Assembly: GCA_977017575.1 (NCBI GenBank)
Contig: CDRNVI010000007.1
Span: forward strand, 62,001 to 126,000
DNA length: 64,000 bases
Direction of reading: 5' to 3'
From: Paramoeba atlantica
Taxonomy: Eukaryota > Discosea
Below are positions 55,953 to 64,000 of this stretch, one piece after another. A program made the position numbers and the translations under genes. The notes under the pieces are model-generated. The model made no database searches. It was not told the origin of the DNA and was given only the letters and a program-made list of their open reading frames with translations. Numbering within the stretch: position 1 is the stretch's first letter; each line of letters begins with the position of its first letter.

Positions 55953-56954
55953 ATGCGATGCGCCCCGAAACTTATTGGAGAGCTTAGGAAGGGTGATTGT
56001 GGACGGATCGCAGTAGTAGGAGGTAGTGAAGATTATTCTGGTGCACCCTATTTCGCTTCGATGGCCGCTCTAAAATTGGGATGCGATATTGCTCGTATAT
56101 TTACGGAATCTGCTACCTCCGCTCTTCCCATAAAATGTTACTCTCCTGACCTTATAGTATCGTTTCCATACGAAAAAATATTATCAAATAAATTCAGTCA
56201 TCACTGCGTTATTATTGGTCCTGGACTTGGAAACCGAACAGAAAACGAAAAGAAAATACTAACGGAAATCATTGCCAAATGTGTTGAACTTAAGCAACCA
56301 TTGATATTGGACGCTGAGGCACTGGAACTTGTTCCACGAGTCTTGAACCACCTTCAGGGCTATCGCATAGCCGTTCTGACACCGAATGAGCGAGAATTTC
56401 ATAAACTCTGTGCCCAGTTTCATATCCAAAGTAAGGGTGCAGATGCGCAATCTCTGCAAAAACATGCTGAGCAGCTTGCCTCTTTTTTGGGCGGCCCTGT
56501 TGTGCTTGTAAAAGGTCGCGAAGACATCATCGTGAAGCCGCCGTGCAAGGGAACGTCAGGTTGCCTGGAGGAAACGAATGCAAGTCCAGCTCGAACGTTT
56601 CGGCCGGTATGTCCGCGCCGGGTTGGCGGGCAAGGCGATCTACTCTGTGGGGTCATCGGTGGACTCTTGACTTGGTGCAACATCCGTGATTTTCGAATGC
56701 CACAGAGTTTGTCACAAGCTTTGTCCCCGAAAGAGGATGTCTCTATTGACAAAAAGAACTTTCAAGTAAACTCGTCTTATGAGAATTCGGAAGATATACA
56801 CGAAGACATATCGGGTTGCGTAGCCCACGCCGTACACGTGGGATGCCACATTGTTCGATGTGCAGGAGCACAAGCTTACGAAAAATGTGGTAGAGGAATG
56901 CTTTCTTCGAATATATTGGAAAACATTTCGTTCTCGAACGCCCAATCCTACTAA
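55953..56954 (+). CDS. NAXD: ATP-dependent NAD(P)HX dehydratase
   Basis: This enzyme repairs hydrated NADH/NADPH. The 333-aa protein follows the ribokinase-like CARKD/YjeF C-terminal pattern: GDCGRIAVVGGSEDYSGAPY, FASMAALKLGCDIARIF, CVIIGPGLGNR, PLILDAEALELV, AVLTPNEREFHKL, VVLVKGRED and the catalytic RVGGQGDLLCGVIGGLLTW (GxGD). The C-terminal part (about 260-300) has a diverged insert and an ending with CGRGMLSSNILENI. No N-terminal YjeF epimerase domain is fused, so the protein is the dehydratase alone. It starts 42 bp after a transposable element, so the element must lie in or near its 5' leader. Confidence 0.92.
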   Translation: MRCAPKLIGELRKGDCGRIAVVGGSEDYSGAPYFASMAALKLGCDIARIFTESATSALPIKCYSPDLIVSFPYEKILSNKFSHHCVIIGPGLGNRTENEKKILTEIIAKCVELKQPLILDAEALELVPRVLNHLQGYRIAVLTPNEREFHKLCAQFHIQSKGADAQSLQKHAEQLASFLGGPVVLVKGREDIIVKPPCKGTSGCLEETNASPARTFRPVCPRRVGGQGDLLCGVIGGLLTWCNIRDFRMPQSLSQALSPKEDVSIDKKNFQVNSSYENSEDIHEDISGCVAHAVHVGCHIVRCAGAQAYEKCGRGMLSSNILENISFSNAQSY

Positions 56955-57400
56955 CACGTACTGTACACATTCACAATTTATGGTAAACAAACAACCTCAC
57001 TTTCCAAGCGATTTTTGTACTGTGCAAGCATAGATCTTTCCCTTTTGTTGAGGTGCTGTATGGACAGAAATATTTTATGTAGATGTTCGTAGAGCGAGCG
57101 AATGCGCAACTCATGGCACACCTACGTGTATCGTATGGGTAATCTCAGTGCGTGAATGCGCCCACATTCTTTTTTGTTTTGTATCAAGATCCGAAAATAT
57201 ATCTATCCGAAAATATATCTATCCGAAAATATATCTAGTACGCTACGAAAATTAAGGAAAGTTTTCAACAAGAATTTTCAACACAAAAATGGTTGCCTCA
57301 GCCATTTTATCATGGCAATCGGGGTAGCCATTCAGAAGGGGAACTCCCAGATAGCGCATGTCGGTACAAAATTGGTACCCGAGGGGCGTGCGCTAATGGG
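56955..57400. other. Intergenic region with a 16-bp tandem repeat
   Basis: At about 57190-57236 the unit ATCCGAAAATATATCT is repeated three times in a row. No gene is seen. Confidence 0.7.
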
Positions 57401-58262
57401 TTCAGGGGATTATAAAAAAACGGGGTGGGGGCAGAGGTCCATATCGTTGGACTGGTGCGTCGTTTCCTCCTGCCCCCGCGTCAGTCGCCCTCTCTCCGTG
57501 CTCTTCCCCCTCGGCGTGACGGCGTCTTTGCGTTTGACCTCCACGCCTCCCACCCTCGTACGGCAACCAAAAGTATTTATTACTGCTAACGGGGTGGGAG
57601 AGGAGGTGCTGGACCATACGGGCCTGGGTGCGTGCGGATCGGTGAGTGGGGTAGGGAGTGAGGGAAGGGAAGCACGAGAGGGCTAAGGGGAGTAGGTGTG
57701 GAAAGTATGGGGAGTAAGGGAATGTGAAGGGCTGTTAGTGTGGAAATTGTGGAAAAGTTGGACTCAATACATAAAAAGTTAGACTCAATACTATTTCCCC
57801 CCAATTATTTGCAAAACAAAAACGATAAAGATACAGTTTGACGATAAAGATACAGTTTCTGTACCTTGTTCAATTATTTCCCCTTTTCTTCCCTACAAGA
57901 TCTTCTCCACCATGGGAGGGCACCCCCCTCAAACACTCTCTGTCTGGTCGACATCCCCCCATCATCCCCCGTCCCATCATCCCTCTGCACCGCATCCCCC
58001 CACCCCACCCTTCCTCCACAGTGCGCTTGTCCCTCTGTGTTTCTCTCTTGCGTCCCCCACCCGCGTGCCAGCAGCCCAAAGTATTATATACTTGCTAACG
58101 GGGTGGGGGCAGAGGTCCTGGCAGATGGGCTCGTGCGTCGCCTCCTCTTGCCCTCGCGTCTGTCGCCCCGTTTCTCTCTCCGCGCTCCTCCCCCTCGGCG
58201 TGACGGCGTCATTGCGTTTTGCGACCTTCAAGTCTCCCACCCTCGTACAGCAACCTAATGTG
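57400..58262. repeat. GC-rich direct repeat block
   Basis: A unit of about 160-200 bp containing GGGGTGGG, CGTCGCCTCCT-like sequence, CCCCCTCGGCGTGACGGCG and CCTCCCACCCTCGTA occurs at about 57418-57570 and 58098-58255, with a partial third start at 57585-57615. Between them is the word AAAAAGTTAGACTCAATACT, which also occurs after the second copy (about 58268). An 18-bp direct repeat (GACGATAAAGATACAGTTT-like) lies at about 57825-57860. The frames across the block show no family resemblance. Confidence 0.75.
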
Positions 58263-59027
58263 TTGGAAAGTTGGAAATGTAGATAAAAAAGTTAGACTCA
58301 ATACTATTCCCCCCTATATAAAAAATTCATAAGCTTTTCAGATACAAAGAGACATACAGGGGGGGGCACGAAAATATGGGCAAGGGCACGAAAATACACA
58401 TGTATGCACGTAAAAAACCAATTGTTTACGTGTTGTTTTGGCAGAATTGCGACACTTTACATCGGGCTCGACCGGGCCACAGATTCTTGGAGCTCATCTG
58501 CTCTTGCTATTTGTTTGCTTCCCTTTTTCTCTTTCTATTTTTGTTGTTTCGAAGTCCGGTCTTTCTCGGGAACGGGGTAGCGGAAGGTTCCCGTGGTTAA
58601 GTGGGGAGATAGATCAACGGAGTTGGTCGGCAGATTTGCCGTACTCTTGTGAGGAGGGTGATCGGAGGGGAGAGGAACTTTGATAAATTCGCGAGAGGGT
58701 TGAAGGGGGTTGAGGAGCGTAGTTGTGTATCACGCCTGCCCGGAGTCTGCTGCTTCCTCGGAGTACCATCGAATATAAAGTAGTTCCAAGTAGCTTGGAA
58801 ATGTTAAAAACGCAACTAAATGCAATGAACCGACAAAAAAATCTAAAACAAAAAATATCTGGCAGGGCTTCGCACCGCAGGTAGCCCGAGGCCCCGTCAA
58901 AAAGGACTCTTGAGTACGTGGGGTACAGTATACAGTGTATGAAAGTATGATGAAGGCCCAACTATAAATCTTTATTTAGATATACATTTAGATTCACTAT
59001 ACTTGTATAATTGGGTTATTTGTGCCT
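58263..59027. other. Intergenic region with a mariner-end-like sequence
   Basis: No gene is seen. At about 58348 the sequence ATACAGGGGGGGGCACGAAA closely resembles the TIR of the Tc1/mariner element at 29142, but no partner end is visible. Confidence 0.45.
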
Positions 59028-59888
59028 ATGCGACCAATATGTATAGTGTGTTGGAGCGAATGTGATTCTAATGCTCTGTACACCAGTTGCCAGCACTTCA
59101 TCTGCGTTCGTTGCGCCATGAAAGTCCCCCAACACCAATGTCCTAGATGTAAAAAAACCTGTCAAGTAGTTCGTCTCGGCGCTCCGAATTTTCCATCTGA
59201 TGTTAAAAATTACATCATGGGAGATCCCATGAAGCTCTTACAACAAGCAGTACGCGTTCTAGAATTTCAGCAACGACAGGACAGGGAGTGTTGTGGTCGG
59301 GTAAAAGAGCTCTTGAGCTACCTAAACACCGCTTTACAGAAGACGGTAGCGCACCATGATGTGACAAAAAAGGAACTTGCCTCCTGTGAAGCCGAGAAAA
59401 ATAATATTTCTTACATGCTCGAAGAGCAAAAGAAAAAGGTGCACCTTCTCCAGGAGCGTATTGAGGCTCACACTTCTGCCCAGAACACAAAGTATTTTCC
59501 TCCCAAAGGAATTATAGCACGCAATTCAGCGAACATTTCAACACCCCATAAAGCCACCATGGCTTATGTAGCCAATTCTACTATAAACCCGAACGCCCCA
59601 CTTTTTCCCGGAGTACGTCATGAGATGAGTAACTTAGGACCTCCCAACTCATCTCTCTACGATACGAGCAGAAATCCTTCACCTAATCCTGCACCATCTA
59701 ACTTAACGCGTGCAGGGGGGATGGCATGGCGAACACCCTTGCAGGATAACCTTTCCCATTCTCGTCCATCACCTTCGATTTCCGCCGTGCGAACCTTACC
59801 AAGTCTCCTACCAAACAATCTGCAGCATGTGCCAATGCATAATGGTCCCCCGCCTTCAAGACCCACGAATCAATTATTCGCGTCATAA
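59028..59888 (+). CDS. HEI10/ZIP3/RNF212-type RING protein
   Basis: The N-terminal RING begins at once: CIVCWSECDSNALYTSCQHF, ICVRCAMKVPQHQCPRCKKT, CQVVRLG, which follows the HEI10/ZIP3 pattern (CxxCW, SCqHfiC, CPrCk, vrLg.p). A coiled coil covers about residues 65-150 (LLQQAVRVLEFQQRQDRECC; ELASCEAEKNNISYMLEEQK). A long Ser/Pro/Asn-rich tail follows. This three-part layout and length (286 aa) match the ZMM-associated SUMO or ubiquitin E3 proteins that mark meiotic crossover sites. I choose the ATG at 59028 (MRPICIVCW). The alternative is another small RING protein of different role. Confidence 0.72.
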   Translation: MRPICIVCWSECDSNALYTSCQHFICVRCAMKVPQHQCPRCKKTCQVVRLGAPNFPSDVKNYIMGDPMKLLQQAVRVLEFQQRQDRECCGRVKELLSYLNTALQKTVAHHDVTKKELASCEAEKNNISYMLEEQKKKVHLLQERIEAHTSAQNTKYFPPKGIIARNSANISTPHKATMAYVANSTINPNAPLFPGVRHEMSNLGPPNSSLYDTSRNPSPNPAPSNLTRAGGMAWRTPLQDNLSHSRPSPSISAVRTLPSLLPNNLQHVPMHNGPPPSRPTNQLFAS

Positions 59889-60287
59889 TAGTTTCATTGA
59901 TTTCATCACCATTATAATCGCTTAGCCCTATCATTTTTCTCATTGTTACCTTGGTCACATTCAACAAGATGTTTTATTTGTTTCATGAAAGACATATTTA
60001 TTGCCTTCAAAGAACGAGCCTCATATATTTTTGCCTAAATAGGGGAACGATAATATTTAACTGTAAGAGTCGTTTTCCGAAATTTTATTGCTAGACTTGC
60101 CGGCGCTGAGCATTAGGAGCTCTTCCTTCTTGAAGGTTATAGCACACGATAAGACAAAGAATGTAAAACACACTGCTTTTAGAATACAACAAGGAAAGTT
60201 TGAACTTGCCTGATTTCTACATTATTTTGACGTGTTTTTATGCATTTTTCTCGCTGTGTTCAAAAATGATTTTTGTAACGGAACATA
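59889..60287. other. Intergenic region, no gene seen
   Basis: AT-rich spacer between the RING gene and the nested element at 60288. Confidence 0.5.
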
Positions 60288-60611
60288 CTCACCCCTCCAT
60301 AAGTAATTATAAATACGCCTTGAACTCGCACTTTTACTCCCTTATGACTTATAATTCCTATGTCTTTCATAAGTAATTATAAATGCAACTTCGACCGATT
60401 CGATCGGTATTTTTTTTGTTTTAGGAAAAAAATCCTGTCACTACTTTCCTGTCACTACTTAATGGACCTCATGCGTACTGCCACTGCAAGCCAGTGACAA
60501 CTTGTGCAAGCCACAACGGCTATTTTTCTAGTGGACTTTACTTCGGTTGTTGTTAGACCATCAAAAAGGTGGGTTGAGAAAAAAGTTCTCTGGTTTCGCT
60601 CCATTTTCGAA

Positions 60612-60764
60612 ATGAGTGAAAGTGACCGAGAGCACGCTCTGGATGAAACTCTTAAGTTCAGTGAACTCGTTTTTGAGCACGAATGCGTTCTACGTCAAAC
60701 AATTATAGGCGCTCTAGAAACTCACTTTGGCAAAGTGATCGACAATATACGTTCCGAAGAATAA
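60612..60764 (+). CDS. Possible small protein inside the 60288 element
   Basis: A 50-codon frame starts at ATG 60612 (MSESDREHALDETLKFSELV) and ends in KVIDNIRSEE. A polypyrimidine-AG site (CTATTTTTCTAG, ending at 60532) precedes it, and the frame is open further upstream from 60504. The product is acidic and helical and resembles nothing I know. As it lies between the inverted ends of a transposable element it may belong to that element or be spurious. Confidence 0.25.
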   Translation: MSESDREHALDETLKFSELVFEHECVLRQTIIGALETHFGKVIDNIRSEE

Positions 60765-60935
60765 CTAGAACACACATGCCTCATGAGCTTGATAACCTTA
60801 CTGACGTAGGATTAGAACGATTATCTATTTGAAGCGCTTATTCGTGAAATTGTGATGGCAAGTATCTAAGATAACAACTTTTACTCCCCTCCAGGTTCAC
60901 CGGTTTCACATCCATAAGTAATTATAATTATAATT

Positions 60936-62620
60936 CAAGGGTCCGAATAACTATAAAACTTTATTATAGGTACTTTAAAGTAACTATATTTATTTTTCCC
61001 TACCTTTATCTACCTTTATTGTTTTGTCAATGATTTACGCTGTAATCGTACTATTTTTGTGAAATTTTTCAATACCTAGACGCTCAGATAGCAACCCAGA
61101 AAGTCGCGCTGAATTTGTTGAGTCTCACTATAAGGAGGTGGAGGCTGGAAAGCGGGTATACAAGCGGGTGTATGAATGTCAACTCTGCAATGCACCGGAC
61201 AAGCGGAATTTTTTTTGCGAAAAAGGTATTCGCACGTCATACTCTTCTGCCCTGAGCCATATAGAAAAGATTCATAAAAAAACATTCGAAGCATGGCTGC
61301 AGGAGAAGCGAGCCAGAAAGCGCGAGACGGAAAATACTGTTGACAGATTGATGTCAAGTCCAATAAAGCTTTCGAAGGTGTTCGAAAAGATAATCAAATG
61401 GAAGTGTGATCATGGAGTGTCGAAAGCGGCCATTCAGGATCCACTTTTCAAATGGTTGATGAACGTGGGTTCGTCCTTTGTACCTTGTGAGAAAACAATG
61501 AACAGTTTCACGCTCCAAGTAAAAGACAACTGCCGCGCTGAAATGATCGCTCTCCTTCGTAATTTTGTAACAATTGCTGCAGACACTGGTACTTCCCATG
61601 GTCGAACAACGTGTTCAGTATGCGTTCTGAGTTCGGGAAATGCCACAAGCTGGAGTCTCGCGGACCTCTGCGGAAGAATTCAAAATAAAACAAACCGATA
61701 CCGAGTTGTGCACCGAAATACGAGATACTATCATCCCAAGATGGGGACGTGTGAAATTAACGGTATTAAACAAATAAAGTGCAAAAGCTCGACTGCTGAG
61801 ATGGCGCGTGAAATTGTGCTGGATGTGGCAGCAATTCACTCGGACTTTCGTCTAGAAAGTGCGCAGTAAAAAGAACGAGCCGTGGCAGAGCCTTCTTTGG
61901 TAAAAAACTATGTAACCTGAGATTTTGAGTCTGTGCGCATTTTTTTTCGTTTTATTTTTAGCTTCTGACATTTTTGCATTCTGACTTTCGCCTAGAAAGC
62001 GAACAGTAAAATGAGCGAGCTGTGCGCAGAGCCTTCTTTGATTAAAATATTGTAACCTGAGATGTTGCGTTTCAATAAATTTCGTCACTCATCCATACAA
62101 CAAGAGGTATACGTATATACCTGTTTTTAACCTTATCGTGAGCAAATAAATATGTATCTTTGCTTATGGTAAAATGCTGTTGTTTTAGATGACCAGTCAA
62201 TAATAATAAATTTCTTACTCTTCCTTTTGATAACATTGACTAATCTCTTCTTACACCTTCTCTATACTTTTGATGCGCATGGCTTGTCAACGATGATTAG
62301 AGCAGGCCTGGAACGCCTGAAGTGTTTTCCACATCTGATGCTGATGAAACTTGATCGTCATGTTCTGCCTGAAAACTATAGCTCTGCAAGATTTTTTCTA
62401 TATATATTTTAGGTAAGCAGAAAAACCATTCCCTCCAACAAGGCATACTCTCCCCGATCCGAGCACCCAGATTGCACAGATTTCGCACCCGAATTTCACA
62501 AAAAGTCGACCTCTAAAAATATAGGTACATAAAGCTTTAAAGGTACTATAGGTATTTTATAGTAACTATATTTATTTTTTCTACCTATATATAAACTATA
62601 TAAAGTTATTCGGACCCCTG
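60936..62620 (+). mobile_element. Second hAT copy
   Basis: The left end CAAGGGTCCGAATAACTATA and the right end TATAAAGTTATTCGGACCCCTG are the same as those of the copy at 26663. The flanks TTATAATT and CTATAATT agree at 7 of 8 positions, compatible with an 8-bp hAT duplication. The left 130 bp and the right 300 bp align with the first copy, so the two belong to one family. The left TIR has CAAGGG where the other ends have CAGGGG. Confidence 0.82.
61072..61869 (+). pseudogene. hAT transposase, N-terminal part, start codon lost
   Basis: The frame shows a BED-type zinc finger (CQLCNAPDKRNFFCEKGIRT, then HIEKIHKKTFEAW), a helical region (SKVFEKIIKWKCDHGVSKAA) and the first catalytic-core segment (VTIAADTGTSHGRTTCSVCV). 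It ends after about 265 residues, where full hAT transposases have 600 or more, so the core is mostly missing. In the other copy the frame starts with ATG (at about 26800). Here the same codon is ATA. It is not autonomous. Confidence 0.65.
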
Positions 62621-62868
62621 CTATAATTATAATTATAAATTCAAAAAAGTTATAATTTATACTTATAATTACTTATGGAGGGGGGAGTACCTACAGTGTA
62701 GGCGAGATCATTTAGTAATGTGTATTGTAACTTCATTAAAGCCAAGTGTCTGTCTTGGTTGTATACCTTAGCTTTTATTTGCTAGTATACAACGATAAAA
62801 AGAAGAGATAATAGTAAAAAAGAAGGGAGCAAGAATAATTACGCGCGTTATTTTTTTCTGCCTGTATA

Positions 62869-63855
62869 ATGAAGCGAGCTCGTTTATCTCACGGAACTTC
62901 TTCGATTCGAGCGAAGTCGAGGAAGCGGAGCAAAAATGAATTTGGGGATACAAAACTCATTGAAAACGAGAACAGCGTTAACAGCGGTTTGGTCTACAAT
63001 AAGGGCCACGGTCAACATATTTTGAAGAATCCTTTAGTTTTACAAGCGATTGTGGATAAGGCGGGTATCAAACCTACTGACGTTGTACTTGAAATTGGGC
63101 CAGGCACAGGAAACCTTACCGAGAAGCTTTTAGGAGTTGCGAAAAAAGTTATCGCTTTTGAAATAGATAGCAGAATGGTTGCCGAACTGAGGAAGCGCTT
63201 TCAGAGTGCAACAATAGGAAGAAAATTAGAGGTCATTGAAGGGGATTGCCTACGACAGAATTTTCCCTATTTCGACAAGTGCGTAGCCAATACGCCTTAT
63301 GCAATAAGTAGCGCGCTGGTTTTTAAGCTACTTCGAGGTAGCACGAGTGGCGCTTTCAGAGCCGCCGTGCTAATGTTTCAAAAGGAATTCGCACAGAGGC
63401 TGGTAGCGAAACCAGGAGATGAACAATACAGCCGATTAAGCGTCAATACGCAGCTACTTGCGAAGTGTTCTCACTTGATGAAAATCAGTAAAAACAGCTT
63501 TGACCCACCTCCCCAAGTGGAGAGCTCGGTCGTGAGGTTAGAGCCGCGGCGTCCAGCTCCTAAAGTAGACTTTGATGAATGGGACGGCCTAATGAAATTG
63601 CTTTTTAACCGCAAGAACAGGAAAGTTTGCTCTCTCTTGTCGTCTAAAAATATTCGAAGTAATTTGTACCGCATACATCGAAGTCATAGCACGATGAAGG
63701 AAAGCGCCCCTATTGACGAAGATGTGTTCAATAGAAGAATCTCCGTTTTACTCTCGGGACCTTCGCTATGTAATCTTCGAGCCCGGCGCATGACACAAGA
63801 CGATTTCGCCATGCTTCTTGCAAAATTTCATGAACAGCACGTTTATTTTTCTTAA
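62869..63855 (+). CDS. DIM1: DIM1, 18S rRNA dimethyladenosine transferase
   Basis: DIM1/KsgA dimethylates two adjacent adenosines near the 3' end of small-subunit rRNA. The 328-aa product has a basic N-terminal extension (MKRARLSHGTSSIRAKSRKR) that looks like a nuclear or nucleolar signal. The SAM fold follows: GQHILKNPLVLQAIVDKAGI, VVLEIGPGTGNLTEKLL, FEIDSRMV, EVIEGDCL and the catalytic motif ANTPYAISSALV, where the usual form is N(L/I)PY. The C-terminal region, with FDPPPQVESSVVRL and LLFNRKNRKVCSLL, is typical of the eukaryotic DIM1 group. The basic leader and this C terminus argue against a mitochondrial TFB1M role. Confidence 0.93.
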   Translation: MKRARLSHGTSSIRAKSRKRSKNEFGDTKLIENENSVNSGLVYNKGHGQHILKNPLVLQAIVDKAGIKPTDVVLEIGPGTGNLTEKLLGVAKKVIAFEIDSRMVAELRKRFQSATIGRKLEVIEGDCLRQNFPYFDKCVANTPYAISSALVFKLLRGSTSGAFRAAVLMFQKEFAQRLVAKPGDEQYSRLSVNTQLLAKCSHLMKISKNSFDPPPQVESSVVRLEPRRPAPKVDFDEWDGLMKLLFNRKNRKVCSLLSSKNIRSNLYRIHRSHSTMKESAPIDEDVFNRRISVLLSGPSLCNLRARRMTQDDFAMLLAKFHEQHVYFS

Positions 63856-63902
63856 AACTTGTTTTTACCTTTTTTGGTTAATTGCCTTCGAAAAAGCATA
63901 CC

Positions 63903-63990
63903 TTGGTTCACGAACCAATGAAACTGGTATCACTTTTTAAAAGTGATGAGCACCACCTACACATAAAATGTGATACAACTGTCACAGTTG
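63903..63990. repeat. Cluster of three short palindromes downstream of DIM1
   Basis: Three hairpin-forming words follow each other: TTGGTTC/GAACCAA (63903-63918), ATCACTTTT/AAAAGTGAT (63929-63947) and CAACTGT/ACAGTTG (63976-63990). They may matter for 3' processing or be chance. The window ends here. Confidence 0.55.
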
Positions 63991-64000
63991 ATACACAGTC

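Larger units (their letters stand above)
60288..62687. mobile_element. TA-flanked element carrying a nested hAT copy
   Basis: The left end CTCACCCCTCCATAAGTAAT and the right end ATTACTTATGGAGGGGGGAG are inverted copies with one mismatch over about 25 bp, flanked by TA (60286-60287 and 62688-62689). The element spans 2,400 bp, but 1,685 bp of that is the hAT copy inside it. Its own sequence is therefore only about 715 bp. The word CATAAGTAATTATAA occurs in addition at about 60369 and 60913, so the element has internal copies of its terminal sequence. Confidence 0.65.

Noticed and set aside
57866-58286. Coding genes in the GC-rich repeat block
   Set aside because: Three overlapping frames of similar length come from direct repeats with pyrimidine-rich content; none has a motif.

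Overview
The window looks like nuclear DNA of an intron-poor protist, most probably a euglenozoan and perhaps a kinetoplastid. This placement is inference, not proof. Three things support it. Every convincing host gene (about 25) lies on the + strand and none shows an intron. Several start codons are preceded by a pyrimidine-rich tract ending in AG with no upstream exon, as expected for spliced-leader trans-splicing of polycistronic transcripts. The content also fits: a tandem pair of bacterial-type family A DNA polymerases, an HslU ATPase with a mitochondrial-style leader, and a BRCA2 with a long, almost identical BRC array. UGA is used as a normal stop.

Layout. 1-3.0 kb: the 3' part of pelota and an unrecognised 561-aa gene. 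3.0-5.1 kb: transposon remains. 5.2-24.8 kb: WSS1-like protease, eIF5, a double PHD-finger protein, BRCA2 (15 BRC repeats), ribosomal protein eL18, a choline-transporter-like protein and two adjacent family A DNA polymerases that share a 512-bp nearly identical exonuclease block. 24.8-31.3 kb: a repeat island with fold-back elements, a retroelement scrap, and a hAT element with perfect 8-bp target duplications that contains a Tc1/mariner copy and other insertions. 31.4-44.4 kb: BOP1/ERB1, a small protein with two eEF1B-N-like domains, a helical-repeat plus PIN-domain protein, a DUF1279/FAM210-like membrane protein, a small membrane protein, an unrecognised 708-aa protein and a Tah18/NDOR1 diflavin reductase. 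44.5-46.0 kb: LINE remnants. 46.2-55.0 kb: HslU, an importin-beta family receptor, a small basic protein, a PA2G4/EBP1-like protein and an adaptor mu subunit. 55.1-64 kb: a TA-flanked MITE, NAD(P)HX dehydratase, a GC-rich repeat block, a HEI10/ZIP3-type RING protein, a second hAT copy nested in another element, and DIM1.

The genes do not form one pathway, but themes recur. Ribosome and translation: pelota, eIF5, eL18, BOP1, DIM1, PA2G4 and the eEF1B-N-like protein. Genome maintenance and recombination: BRCA2, WSS1, the two polymerases and the HEI10-like RING. Mitochondrial candidates: HslU, the polymerases, the PIN protein and the DUF1279 protein.

The most unusual signals are four. The polymerase pair carries a recently homogenised exonuclease block, yet one copy has lost the Exo I acidic residues just outside that block. 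The BRC repeats form a 15 x 171 bp array beside an N-terminal zinc finger. Several GC-rich housekeeping genes switch third-codon-position preference from C to G part way through. Nested TA-target and hAT elements are concentrated in three islands.
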